A stretch of DNA of 64,000 bases. Source: Parietaria judaica (taxonomy: Eukaryota > Streptophyta > Magnoliopsida > Rosales > Urticaceae). This document shows, piece by piece, positions 22,046-34,100 of this stretch. The stretch's first letter is position 1, and every line of letters begins with the position of its first letter. Under the pieces are notes generated by a model, which did no database searches, was not told where the DNA came from, and worked only from the letters and a program-made list of their open reading frames with translations. The stretch lies in the NCBI GenBank assembly GCA_954871525.1, contig OX940868.1, forward strand, positions 25,663,056 to 25,727,055, read 5' to 3'. Made by a program: the position numbers and the translations under genes.

Positions 22046-24997
22046 ACACCGCCAAGTACGTCACAGACACCTTTGAGATCATCGAGTGCCGCCGATATTG
22101 TCAAATACGTTGCAAAAACTTAATGCTTGTTTTATTAGAAAATAAAACATTAAATCATTATATCGGCAAAAATTAAATTTAAGATATACTTCCAACAAAA
22201 TACAAATATGAGGTTTTAATGCTATAAATATTTAATAAATTATAAAACTTTATTGATTGAGTACATATACATATATACATAATGTCATTTCAGCTGTATA
22301 ATTACGGAGAAGGGTAGGCATAGGGAAGGTGTTTATTTTGGTAAATCACAAGTATTTAATTTATTGTGTTATAATGCTTTTCTTTCATTATTGTGTTATA
22401 AAATTACTACAACTCTACATGGTCATGATTCATGAATAGGTTAATGGGAAAACTTACATGATTTATGAACAAAATAAATTAAGATAGCAACAAGTAAACC
22501 TAGTGATGGAAATTTATCAATTTCAGTGTAGGCACGGGCGAGCACTCATGCACAAGTGCCTAGTGGTAGTAGTAGTATGCTTTTTACGTTAATATTTCCA
22601 GTCATCAATTATTAAAGCCCTTGTAAACATGATCAAATTTCTAAACTTTTTTGTTTCTTATCATTAAGCCAAATGCTATTTCATAAATAAAGTTTATAGG
22701 TCTGATTGCTTAGATGAACTTGAATGCGATGAGAATTGTCGTCGTTTATATTTGGTGAATAGTTTTGTTTATGAATTATGACCAATGGAATGAGATCGAT
22801 TGATGTGAGCGAAAAATGTTTGGATTTCGGAACATTATGATATTATCAAGATTATTGATTTTAGTATGATCATAAAAAATGACATTATTATTATTATTAT
22901 TATTATACGATAGAAATAACGAGCAAAACTTAACTTGATCCTAAGACTTTCTCAATATTAAGAAAGAAGGGCATGAAAAGTTAGAGATGAATCCATAGTT
23001 TGAGGCCCAAGCCCGCATTTTGGATCATTTTATGTTTATCATGGGACCCAAATTATTTGAGCTCAATATTATGAATTTATTATGATGGGACCTAAGGTGC
23101 AGGTGAATCCAATGTTACAGTTTTGCAGTTATCCGGCTAATACTCGCCAGAAAATCACTTACCGAAGCTTACCGGTAAATAATTGAAAAATCGTTATTGC
23201 TATTATTGTATGATCGCTTTTTCTAAAACAGTAGCATGCCAGTATGTTCATAAGAGCGGATATGGAGCGAGCCAAACTCCAAGATAAAAAAATATAAATC
23301 CCCGAACCATTCAAGATAAGATTTTTTTACCTCACCCACACTCGGGTTCCAATTCTTTCACACATTAAAAACCTCGAGTTTTCAAGCTTAAATCTAACTA
23401 GAACACGACCAAAATCTGAGTACGAGACAAAATTTTGACCTGAGTTATTAATGATTAAAGTATCTAAGTTGTTTAGAAATGAAACATGTTGAGTCAATTT
23501 AATATAAGTGAAAAAAAGTATCTATGTTTATATTTTTTAGCGGATCGGTAGACCTCAACCACTTTTCTGTTAACGTTGGTGATGACGTCAAAGATAAATA
23601 AAATAAATTAACTCAAACGATTAAACTCGCGAACATCAAAATAAACATGGATGATACATGTATTTAAAACATCGACAACACAAATTCTTATTTTCTTTAT
23701 AACTCTCTCTCGAATTATCAGATCATCTCCTCAATAGCATTGCAATTTGCATTGTTGACATCATCAGTGACGAAAATATATTAAGAAAAACTAATGAAAA
23801 AAATGGATGAGATCTACCAATCCGCTAAAAAGGGTTAAACTTAAATATTTTGCCATATTTTCTAAGTGAATTCTACATTTCTACTTCGACAACTTAAGTA
23901 ATTTTATCGCTAATAATCTTAAAATAAAATAATCGGGAACTCACGTCCCATCTAATTGCGTGAAAACAAAACATTCGTGGACACGAAACCGTGAAGTGTT
24001 TGTTTATGGTCACAAGATTGTTTTGAGCTTGGCCAACGCAAGTGTCACAAGTCACAACATTACTTCCTTTGTTCCTTGCAAAGACAAAATCCACTTCTTC
24101 TTCTTCTACTACCACATGTCAGAACCGTACAGTTGTCAGAATCCAAGTTTCAAAACCATCACCGAGTTTTGCTTCCGGAAATTCCCTCCCTCTTAACACG
24201 TAGGCCATGTCTCATATGCGCCTTCTATTTGCGCCATACACGGCACATGTCTCTGTCTTAACTGCTCCTACTTCTTCTCTGACTACCGGAATTCCATTCG
24301 GAACTTTTCGATTCCGAGAAAATATGAAAACATAATAGTCCGTTTAATTGCCGGTCCAAATTTATTAATGGTTATCGAGAAAAACAAATGGATTTGTATA
24401 TTTTTTTTACAGAACTCGGAACTGGAAATTGCAATTTGGCAAACAACGGGACTAAATTTCCCCAGAAACCGAAACTCCAGACTCAGGACTAAATTGTAAT
24501 CTCTTGAGAAAAAGAAAATAAAAATGACAATTTGAAAGCTCGACTTAATCATTGTAATGTAGACCAATTTTCTTCAATAGTTGGCCTCAATTCCAGACGT
24601 TTAGAACCGGTCCGGGCCTAAAAGGCCCAAATGCCGGTATACTGGGACCGGACCGAAAACTAGCTAATCACCAGGTTGTCGGGCATAATTTCACCCCTCG
24701 GGGTGTTCATATATGAAATAAAATTGTTACCCCATGATAAAAACTCCTCAAAACTAAAGTATATACAGTAGAATCTCGTAAAGGAAAAACATACGAGAAG
24801 GGATACGGATCTTAATAGTTCATTTCTATTCCGAATTCAATACAGTATAATCTCAGGAGCATTCTACACCAATACTTCTACCATATGTATATTAACAGAC
24901 ATCAAATCTATGTCTATTGCATCCAATGAGATCATAATAAAGCCCAAACAAGGCTTGGCTTGGAAAAACCAACCTCTTTCTTTCACCCCCTTCGCGT
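22046..24997. other. Intergenic with decayed repeats
   Basis: An ATT trinucleotide run lies at about 22886-22906. The region about 23200-23400 contains phrases typical of decayed repeats. Around 23940-24290 base composition is more even and short frames occur, but no domain or splice structure could be supported. At 24605-24665 there is an inverted pair of GGTCCGGGCC-like words. The last 150 bases are the 3' flank of the minus-strand kinase gene. Confidence 0.5.
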
Positions 24998-26852
24998 TCA
25001 GATGAATTTGGGCTTCGGGACGGGCCCAGCGGCGGGCTGCGTAGCCCCGAGCCGATGGATCCAGTGGTGGAGCCCCTTCCTTTGGTCTTGCCAGCTCGGG
25101 CTTTGGGCGAGAGCGAGGGTCCCGTCGCGGGCGAAGGAGGCCTCGAACTCCTCGAGCACCTTCACCACCTGCCAGAACTCGGGCCGCTTGTCTGGCTGCA
25201 GACACCAGCACTGCTCGATCAGTGCCCGCATCGCCGGTGGGCACTTTCCTGGGATAACGGGCCTCAGATTCTGAAACACGCGGGGTCAACGAGTGATTCA
25301 GTATTGGATCCTTTAACATAATTCTGTTCTACACAACTTTATACTGTTCTTACTGACTCGTAACAAACTTAAACACGCTTTCAAGTGATTTAATAACGTA
25401 GGAACACCAAGTTAATTACTCGTACTACCGCAACCAGTTTAGTTACCGACTTTGTTCGCAGTTTATTCATCAGATTAAACATTCAAGCGCAATGGATACT
25501 AAACACAGAAGACTCGTGATCGACAAACCTTGTTGACGACGGCGAAGGCGGCCTGTATTGGGTTCATTTCCTCGTACGGGATCGTCCCGGTGACCATCTC
25601 CCACAAGATCAATCCAAAGCTGTAGACGTCGACCTTCTTCCCGTAGGCCTTGTGCTTGATCATCTCCGGTGCCATCCACCGGTACGTCCCTGGGTCCTCC
25701 GTGAACGAGTCGCAGAAGGCCTCCTCACACGCGGTACCAAAATCCGCGATCTTCAAGCGGAAGTCCTTGTCGATGAGCACGTTCTCGGGCTTCAAATCCC
25801 GGTGGATGACGCCCTGCGCGTGGATGAACTCCACCGCGTGCGCTATGTCCAGCGCAAATGTGATGAGCTTGTCGAGCGGAAGGGGCTTCCGCTCCAGCCT
25901 GTGGAGGTACGACCGCAGGGACCCCTCAGGCAAGTACTCCGTTATCACGCAGTACAGTGGCGTTTTTCTACACGCTGCGACGAGCTGCGAGCACAAAATC
26001 GATTGTTAGCAAATTACAGATAGAGATTCTGAATTGGTATTCATATCAATTAGGTTTTTCTGATTCGATCACCTTGATGATGTTGTCGTGGTGGAGGCGG
26101 GAGAGGAGGGTGACCTCACTGACGAACTGCTTCTCGAGGCGGGCGGCCAGGGCGGTGTCCTCGCTGTCCGGGGCGCAGAGGATCTTCACGGCCACGGGAG
26201 CGCCGTCGTACATCCCGTGGTACAGGCGGCTGTGGGCGCCGTGGGCGAATTTGTGGCCGACGAAGAGCTTGGACATGTCGGCGATCCACTCATCGGACTC
26301 CTCCACCGCGGAGACCCGCCCGCTGTTCGGGTCAAAATACTTGCTCCACCCGTCCTTCCGCCCCCGCGCCGACTTGTCGCCGTTGATCATCGCCGACAGG
26401 TGCCGGAGCGGGCTCGCGTTCGAGCTCCTCGACGACGAGCTCGAGGCCAGCGACGACAGCGACGAGGAGGACGCCGACCACCGCTTGGCCCTGAAGCCCT
26501 TGTCGAAGACCGTCCTCCGCGGCTCGGGCGTCGAGTACCTCCGCCGCTCCGATTTCGCCTCCCGGAACGACTCCGAGAGCTTCGTCTCCGGGTGCGGCGA
26601 CAGAGATCTCTGCTTGCTCGTGACCGGACCCCTCCTGTAGCTCGAGCTCACGCTCGCAATCGGCCTCTGATCGGAGACCAGAGACGACGACGACGACGCA
26701 GACGCCGTGATCGGACGAGATTTCAGGCCGGAATCGGCCCTCTCCGCCTGAATCGTCAGCGGAATCGAAACCAGCCTCGACGAATCCAACCGGTGACAAA
26801 TCGTGTGCGAGAACTTGGTCCTTCTGATCCAAGAATTCGCCTCATCGGCCAT
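24998..26852 (-). CDS. Raf-like MAPKKK (HT1-related group C kinase), 502 aa
   Basis: Exons 26852-26073, 25984-25529 and 25270-24998 (minus strand) join in phase 0 with GT-AG introns into 502 residues. Residues 1-190 are a Ser/Arg-rich leader (SSWIRRT-like start MADEANSWIRRTKFSHT, poly-Ser near 126-145). The kinase domain spans about 196-455: glycine loop GHKFAHGAHSRLYHG, ATP-binding Lys223 in VAVK, Glu246, HRDLKPEN at 321-328, DFG at 341-343, and GTYRWMAPE at 359-367, the Raf-like signature. The C-terminus ends PKPKFI, as in this group. These plant kinases are cytosolic Ser/Thr kinases; the best-known relative, HT1, acts in CO2 control of stomata. Whether this copy does so is not shown. Exons are GC-rich against an AT-rich setting, which produces long antisense open frames that are not genes. 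The length matches its closest plant relatives. Confidence 0.92.
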
Positions 26853-27725
26853 TTTCGCCCAGAATCGGAAGCTCTGAAGAAACTAATCCCAATCGATGAA
26901 GAAGTCAGAAAACCATTGGAAAAACCAGGAGGAGAGAGAATGGGATGGATTCATCGGAGCAGAGACGCCATGGCCAAACCCTCTGTGAGCAAGCACGAAG
27001 AATCCTCAAGCCTCAAAGTCAAAGCGCCACATTCCGTAAAAGCTTGGAAAATCCTCGCAGACTAAAACAATTATTATTATTATTATTTTATTAAATAAAA
27101 AAGTGGATTCAAAGCAAACCCATGATTACAAATTCCATTAAGCCCCGAAAAACCACAAATTAGCTTAATATAATATTGGTTTAACTGTTTGAGCTCAGTG
27201 ACGACAAGAATCACCATGGACTTGGCAGAATTAAAAAAAATAAAAAAGAGGATATTATTTGGAGAGGACCGGCAGAGGAAGGGAGGACGGAGGTTTGTTT
27301 CTCTCTCTCTCTCCGGTGAGCAGCGGCACTGGTGGGCCCCACGGTGGCCAAAAGTTGAAAAGACGCGAGAATATTAATTAGCCAAGGAAGAATTGTTGGG
27401 AGGAGAGAGAGAAAGTGTCGCCATCGGAGAGAATAAGGTACAAAGCATAAAGCTGTGAACCAAAAACAAAACACCGAAGACACGACACAGCCCGAACCGC
27501 TTCAATCTGCCTTACGGTTTTCTGGTACGGGTCGCACGGACCATACGGGTGAGCTGAGCGAGGCTCTGACCCTTGACTTTTTCTTTTTTTCTCGCTATAT
27601 AATAATTAATATCCTTATTTAATAAATAATTATATATATTGTGTAAATGAGAAGTCACGGTGGCGGAGCCACTCTGAGTGGGACCACCTGTTAAAAATGT
27701 TTGAGAAAATTGACTGATTACATAA
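26853..27725. other. 5' flank of the kinase gene
   Basis: 5' leader and promoter region of the minus-strand kinase. A CT run lies at 27298-27316 and TTA repeats at about 27071-27087. A minus-strand TATA box could not be fixed. No second gene is supported. Confidence 0.5.
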
Positions 27726-27900
27726 TCTATATATATATAAAAGCAAAATAACTTCATGCCCCAAAAAACATCATTTTTATCCCCATTCTATTTTCTCCTT
27801 TTTTTGAATTTTTTTTTTATTAAGAAAAAAACTCGCTCGTCGTGTCCCTTGATCATTTTTTTTATTCTTTTCTTTATTTATTATTTATTTACTAAAATCC
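27726..27900 (+). mobile_element. Helitron 5' terminus 1
   Basis: TCTATATATATATAAAAGCA followed by 'aaataacttcatg', then T-rich sequence and 'ctcgctcgtcgtgtc'. The same order of words recurs at 30961 and in part at 29265. Confidence 0.7.
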
Positions 27901-28539
27901 CAAACGTTGTAACTTATTGAATTTTTTTAATAAAAAAATTATTTGATAACCGTTTGCCAAGCGTTCTAAAATATATATAATATAATTACTTGCACGAAAT
28001 ATTATATATATTATTCCATAACAAAAAAATACACATCAATTAAAAAATTTGTTACGTTCAATATTAAATTTATCCTACCATTCAAAATAATATATTAAAT
28101 TTATCCTTAAATATCTCTACCAAAACAATTATTTTAATAATTACCCCTAATTTATAGGTTTATAAAGGGAACTCTCCTTATTAGGTTCATTTAAATACAT
28201 TTTTTTTTCTCTAATAGAATAATACAACGTTTAATTTAAGAAACATAAAGTATTTCTGCTTCTTTCTATATTTATTTAATTTATAGAAAAATGGTACTTG
28301 AGTCATGACCCAAACCAAACGGTGCCAACCAAAAGAAACAAATGGTTCATAATCAAACAATGAGGGTTGCATGGCATCTCTTCATGCAGTCGCATCCTTC
28401 TACAACTTTTGGTAGTTATAAGTAATCAATACAACTCTGCAATCTGCATGTCTTCTCCAAACGCTCTCTCTTATCTCCATTTTTCATCATTTTCTTAGCC
28501 GCCAATGCCACAGGAATTCTCGCAAGTTCGATCCCCCAA

Positions 28540-28583
28540 TACAACGACTATTCACTGAAGCCTACAATCTGGCGACGAAGAGT
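28540..28583 (+). other. Possible captured exon end with splice donor
   Basis: A short, more GC-balanced stretch ends 'ggcgacgaagagtaagtc', a good match to an exon-donor junction. It follows a CT-rich leader-like region (28450-28500). It may be a fragment of a host gene first exon carried by the element, but no protein family could be named. Confidence 0.3.
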
Positions 28584-28980
28584 AAGTCATCCCTTTGTGT
28601 TTCAATCTTTTTTTCTTTCTTTTTTATATATTTCTATATGACTTTCAAGTCTTATACAATACGCCGTTCACTTTTTATAGTGTATTATCAATGTAAAAGT
28701 TCTTTCACAAAGCTTTGTACATACGTCGTTCAGTGTTTTGTAAAAACTGGTTTTTTAGGTAGATAGTGACATTGATGGAGAACTGGAGATTTTTTTTTCT
28801 TTTCCCAAGATTCGTTCAATGAAACTTTGGTGCCAGTTTAAAATTGAATATTTAAACCATATTTCCTTTTCTAAATTCTGATGACTTAAAAATATTGGTG
28901 ACATAATTTAATTTTCTCAACTATCGATTTCTTTTAATGGTTGTAATTTTTCTATAATCTATTTACTCTATTTAAAAAAG

Positions 28981-29056
28981 GAATACAACTTTTTGTTAAA
29001 ATTAGAGGATTTTCTACATATAACAGGAATACGACTTTTTGTCAAAATTAGAGGAT
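28981..29056. repeat. Tandem duplication, period 46
   Basis: 'gaatacaactttttgttaaa' at 28981 recurs with two changes at 29027; both are followed by 'attagaggat'. Confidence 0.85.
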
Positions 29057-30251
29057 TAGACCATTTATTCTTTCTTATTTTTTAACTTATTTTTAGTAGA
29101 CTAAAAAGTTGATTAGGCATGATAAAATTATTCGGTTGTCATTTTTCTTTTAAATATGTATATGTTCTTTCACTTTTGGTTAGTTATTTTTTACGCAAAA
29201 CAAGGGATTGCAACGTTTATTTTTCTATATAAGAAGATATTGTAACTCATTATAATATATTTATTATAAAGCAAAATAACATCAGGCCTCAAAATAAACT
29301 TTTTCTACTCCATTTTATTTTCTCTTTTTTTCTTTAATTATTTTTAATTAGATAAAAAAATGAAAAGTTGTTTTTGGGTATCGGTCATCGTGTGTCTTGA
29401 TATATAAATAAATGCTCCTCCTACATTCGAATAGTTGTTTCTATTTATTTATTTAAAAATTAATTCAATTCTTTTTAAATCTTTTTTTTATTGAAATCGT
29501 TTTTCTTTAAAAATAATTCTTTTAAGCAGTTATTTATTAACCTATAAATAAGGGGCAGTAATTAGAATAATTTTTTGGGTATTGATATTTAAGGAAAAAT
29601 GAATTGTACCTAAATAAAAGAGCTCCACGATTTCTAATTAAAAAAATAATAAAAATAAAAACAAAATTTCCAAAAATTTAGGAAAGATATTTTTAAATAA
29701 TGGTTATAGATTAATTACGTTATTTGAATTATTTAAAAAAAAATAACAAATATGACGATTCTCAATGTTGTTACCTATTTGATATTTTATTAAATAAATA
29801 TAAATAACCCATTCTCAATAATTGTAAGCGATTTAATATTTTCTTGATAATTTTTTTGGATTATTTTAAAAATAAAGTAACAAATATGATGATTTGTTAC
29901 CTATTTAATATTTATTTAATAAATTAAAATAGAAGATTCCATAACCTATTTAATATTTTCTTAATAATTATTATATTACGTGTAAAAATATCAATATAGT
30001 CTACAAATTGAAAATAAATAAGAAATAGTTTACTAAAAATCCATATTGTTACATGTAAATTAAGTTTTATACAAATTTAAAATAAAATATTAAATATGTC
30101 TACAATAACCTAAAAGCGGGAAATCGCGGTTGAATAACTTGCGTCAAATAAGTATAAGTTATTATTTATTACATAGACGGTGTTCTAATAAAAAAATGGT
30201 TATTAAATAAATAAACTAAAAGGTAGGGATAAACATACAAAATAAAAAAAA

Positions 30252-30335
30252 ATGCATATTAATGAATCGATACCACGATTCATACGTAAAACGATGCATA
30301 TTAATGAATCAATATCAGGATTCATACGCTTTGAT
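30252..30335. repeat. Tandem duplication, period 42
   Basis: The unit 'atgcatattaatgaatc' followed by 'gattcatacg' occurs at 30252 and 30294, with an inverted 'attcat/atgaat' inside each unit. Confidence 0.85.
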
Positions 30336-30960
30336 TCATAACTCGCTGGCTCAAAAAATCCATTGGATCTCTTTATTTTTATACTTCTTCTATTTTGTCC
30401 ACCAAGTTCTTGATATTCATATAGAATTGACGACTTAAAAAAAAGTCGTAGAAGTTAACTTTTCAATGTATTGTATTCTCTACTTTGTAAGTCTTTAAAA
30501 AAAAAAAAACATTACATTACATTGATATTATGTATTTTGTGAGAAATATATGCAGCATCGGGGAAGCCAGTGGCATATTAAGGTTCTTATGGAGTCGGGG
30601 TGAACAACGACGGCGAAAAAATACCTACCTCTATTTGTAAACAATGGTCCATTTGATTAACCAGTGGTAATCTTTCCTTTCTTTTGTTTAAAATTCCATA
30701 TCATGCCTTAGATGGTCACTTGAAATCTAAAAATACATTACCAGTGCAACGATAAGATGGCAACTTTTTGATTCAATGAAATGGTTATAAAATTATATTC
30801 ATATCATTGCGAATTATAATAGCGTTTCATTGTCAGTTTTTAGATCGAGACTAAATGTATGTTATCCTATGATTTTTTTTAATGTTATACTATAATACTT
30901 ATATATAAAAAATTAAAATTATTTTGGTCAGGATGTTTTTCAATAAAAAGAAATCAATAA

Positions 30961-31110
30961 TCTATATATATATATATAAAAGCAAAATAACCTCATGTTT
31001 AAAAAACACTGTTTTTTAAGCCTGTTTTTTTTTTCTCCTTTTTTTGAATTATTTTTAATTAACAAAAACTAATATATACATACCTCGCTCGTCATATCTT
31101 TTCAGTTTTC
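30961..31110 (+). mobile_element. Helitron 5' terminus 2
   Basis: TCTATATATATATATAAAAG then 'caaaataacctcatg' and 'cctcgctcgtcat', closely matching terminus 1. This start lies just upstream of the SKP1-like fragment and is a candidate partner of the 3' end at 37854, which would give an element of 6.9 kb. Confidence 0.72.
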
Positions 31111-31711
31111 TCAACTTCTTCAAAGAGACGCATCTCCTCACAATATAACTTCCATTCGGTTAAAATAATGAGGTGCATCTCTTGAGTCTTCATCTCTCGC
31201 TCATTCAAACTCTTTCTCTCTCAAATCACCATCTTCTCTCTTCTCTCATCAGATCAAGATGTCTCCGGTCTGTGGAGTACGGTGAAGCATTGATTCCTCT
31301 CTCTCTTTGGAGCAGAACAGAGCAAGTTTGATTTGGCTTCAGAGAATTCTCGGTGAGTGCTTCCTTCAGCTTTGTTGTCCTCTTCATCACCATTGATTCC
31401 TCTCCATCTTCTTCCTTCCTTCCTTTTTTTTTCTTTCTCAATGCTCACATAATCCGAAACCGTTCTCGCGAATCTTCTCTGGTTTAGCTCTGGACGCTTC
31501 ACTATCATTTCAGATCGATTTGTTTGATGTTCATGATTTGCATGTTAATTAGGACAATTTTGGTTTCAATACGATCTGGTGCCATTAAATTCATGTTTTT
31601 CGTGATGAAATCGAGTTCACCGACCTGTTTGGTTGCTAAGAAATTTGGAAACGCCATAAATTTGCATTAATTGCATCAATATATATGTATGTATGGACTA
31701 TGGAGTTTTAG

Positions 31712-31955
31712 ACAATCAAGCACATGATCGACGACGACAGCGCAGACAATGTAATCCCCCTATCCAAACGTTTCCAACAAGATTCTCTCCAAGGTCATCA
31801 AGTACAGCAAGAAGCACGTTTATGTCACGCCGCCCAAGCCCGCCGCCGCGCCGACCCACGAAGACCTCTCTGTTGCCACCAACGCCGATGACCTCAAGAG
31901 CTGAGACGCCGACTTCGTCAATTTCGACCAGGCCACGCTCTCCGATCTCATCCTG
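31712..31955 (+). pseudogene. SKP1-like gene fragment inside the Helitron block
   Basis: Translated in two frames, this stretch gives recognisable parts of plant SKP1 (the SCF ubiquitin-ligase adaptor). It starts with TIKHMIDDDSADNVIPLS at 31712-31765. After a frameshift near 31766 it continues as NVSNKILSKVIKYSKKHV, and later DADFVNFDQATLSDLIL. A TGA at 31902-31904 stands where a Trp codon is usual in the family. The match ends at 31955 exactly before GT, which is where plant SKP1 genes have an intron, so the fragment was taken from genomic DNA, not from a processed RNA. The start of the gene and the second exon are missing. It therefore cannot make a functional adaptor. Its position between Helitron ends suggests gene capture. 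Confidence 0.82.
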
Positions 31956-32504
31956 GTCAGTCCCTCTTCCGAAGGGTTTTTCGATTTTTTTTTCCCATGA
32001 AATTAATTGCTTTTGGCTTACAATTTACAAAGTCTTAATTTTTTTTTTATGTTAGTCTTCAGATATTTTCGATTTTATTTCTGTTAGGTTTTCGAGGTTC
32101 AATCACACATCGAGTCCTCTGCTTCCATTGGCTTGCTCTTCTTCTCTTGCCTCCGACTCCATATCCTCGACGATCGAGAACAATGCAAGTGATTCTAGCA
32201 GACAACGCGGATGCAACAAAATGATTGCTTTTACTTCTATTTTAATTCCAGGTAATATATTCTTCGTGAAACTGTATGTTTTTCACTAACTTTGTTGTCT
32301 GATCTTCTTTACTCAGCAGCAAAGGATTTCTAGAAGAGATTGGGGATGATGTTTGTATTTGCTTTTGAGTTTGGAACCAAGTGTTTGATAAAAGGAGAAA
32401 CTGAACATTAAATTTTCTGTGACTTTTCTCTCTATGGGTTTTCTTCCTCTACCCATTAATTCATATCAACTACTTTAAAATACTTTCCTTTTCACATGGT
32501 ATAT

Positions 32505-32690
32505 GTACCACAAATGAAATTTCCGCGCTACTATTAGTTTCAGAAATTATAGCTTGAGAAATGAAACAATTTACACATTGTTGTCAAAGAGTGACATCTA
32601 TTGGCATATATGTTTTGTAACCTTTTATGTTGATCGGTGATAAATAAATAATTTGATGTATTCACAATGTTGAATAAATCTCAAGTATTT
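32505..32690 (+). repeat. Diverged internal repeat, partner at 36770-36945
   Basis: Shared ordered words ('actattattagttt', 'agaaat-atagct', 'attgttgtc-aagagtga', 'ttttatgtt-gatc-ttgataaat') connect this segment with 36770-36945. The two copies are clearly diverged and in the same orientation, consistent with duplicated Helitron interiors. Confidence 0.65.
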
Positions 32691-32912
32691 TTCAACTTGT
32701 CCTTTTTTGTTTATTGCTTATTAAATTTTTTTTATGTACTATCTACTACTACCACCCCTTTAATTAAGTTTGCGATTTACTTTTCTTTAATTGCAGTGGC
32801 TTAGTTGAATGTTTGTCAAATAAGCCTTGCGTCATGGATCAATTAAACAAACTACGTGGAGGAAGTATAGGTACGTAACAAAAGATGCCAAAACAGAGTA
32901 TTGATCTGTTAA

Positions 32913-33060
32913 TCTATATATATATAAGGGCAATGACTTCGGAAATTGTGTCGGCCAAAAACCATCAATTTGAGCCTCATTCTTTTTCCTCCTTTTTTCA
33001 AATTTCTTTTAAAAAAATAATAATCATGGCTTTTTAAATTTTTTTCTTCTTTTTGTATTT
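32913..33060 (+). mobile_element. Helitron 5' terminus 3
   Basis: TCTATATATATATAAGGGCA, preceded by A. The 20-base tip matches the other two, but the following sequence differs more. This is the start nearest to the 3' end, so it is the alternative partner, which would give an element of 4.9 kb. Confidence 0.6.
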
Positions 33061-33099
33061 TTTTAATTAATTGACTTTCCAAAGAGTTGTAACTTTTAC

Positions 33100-34100
33100 C
33101 AAAAAGAACATGAGAGGAGTCCTTCCATGTCCACGCCATTCAATATTCAAGCGGTTCTCCTTTCTGGAATTTTTTTTCTCCATCACGTTTCTCCGGCGAC
33201 GACTCCGCCTATACTTCGAGTAACCGCCCACTCTCTTATTTTTTTACAAGTTTCTCAGATGTATCTCCATTTCTTTCTTTTGTTCTACGAATTTTACCTG
33301 CAATTTCACATTTGTCTAGAATTTTGAAAAGTTTGAAGGTCTCCTTTGGTTATTAAAATATATATATATATATTAGTTCCATCACACTACTTCATAGTTC
33401 ATTTCAACCGCACTGCTTCTTCTTCTATATTCACAACAATTCTCTGATATAAATCGAAAGGTTATGGCCTTAAAACTATAAAAATTTCTTGGTTGGAGTC
33501 TTGGAGAGTTAAGAGTATAATACCCTCTCTTTGCAGTGCGACTATCGGCTTCATCTTTGGCAACCACGGGCTTCTTTGGCGACGACTCGAGTCTCACCTC
33601 TGCAATCTTTCTTTGATGTTTGGACACCCGGCGTTGGCTCTAAGTTTCTGACCTCTATTTGGAAATGTATGATCTCTAATTTTGAATAAAGATATCTAAT
33701 TAGGATATTTGGCATGAATTTATTTTGTTCGATTTTCGAACAATTTAAATAATATAGCTGTACAAACTGGCCATCAAGAGAGACGTGGTGTTTCTGAAGA
33801 AGGGCTAGAGTGGGACACCGAGGCGTTTTGGGTAGGCGATGTTTCAAAGGCTATCGACGGCGTCCTCCGGCTCTTTAAACAACACCAATTTGGCAAGTTC
33901 CTATCAAATGAATGATAACATCGTTTGAGTTAATGATTTTAGACAGTTCAACTAGCCCATCATCGACCATTTCTTCTTCTTATCCTCTTTTACCATCTTT
34001 TTTTACAGCTTCACCGCCACATCGGTAGCGACGACGAATCGCTCCATCACAGCTTCAACTTCCTCTTCTCTGTTTTTCGAGCATTCTCTAGGTACTTGCT
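33100..34100. other. Helitron interior with possible gene scraps
   Basis: Several short GC-balanced, codon-like stretches (33120-33230, 33540-33640, 33770-33890, 34010-34080) alternate with AT-rich spacers and splice-like borders. None gives a recognisable domain. They may be remnants of captured host exons; this is inference from composition only. Confidence 0.3.

Noticed and set aside
22886..22906. ATT repeat as a CRISPR-like or regulatory array
   Set aside because: A simple trinucleotide microsatellite with no spacers.
23960..24261. Possible exon in a composition-balanced patch
   Set aside because: Several short overlapping frames on both strands without a recognisable motif or convincing splice borders.
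24605..24665. Inverted GGTCCGGGCC / GGACCGGACC words as hAT ends
   Set aside because: The words are only about 50 bases apart, and no 8-bp target duplication was found around them.
25652..26023. Plus-strand open frames over kinase exon 2
   Set aside because: They are on the opposite strand of a conserved kinase exon with all catalytic motifs; no independent support.
26088..27065. 325-codon plus-strand open frame
   Set aside because: It is antisense to the well-supported kinase exon 1, is Arg/Pro-rich low-complexity, and has no domain; it is a by-product of GC-rich codons.
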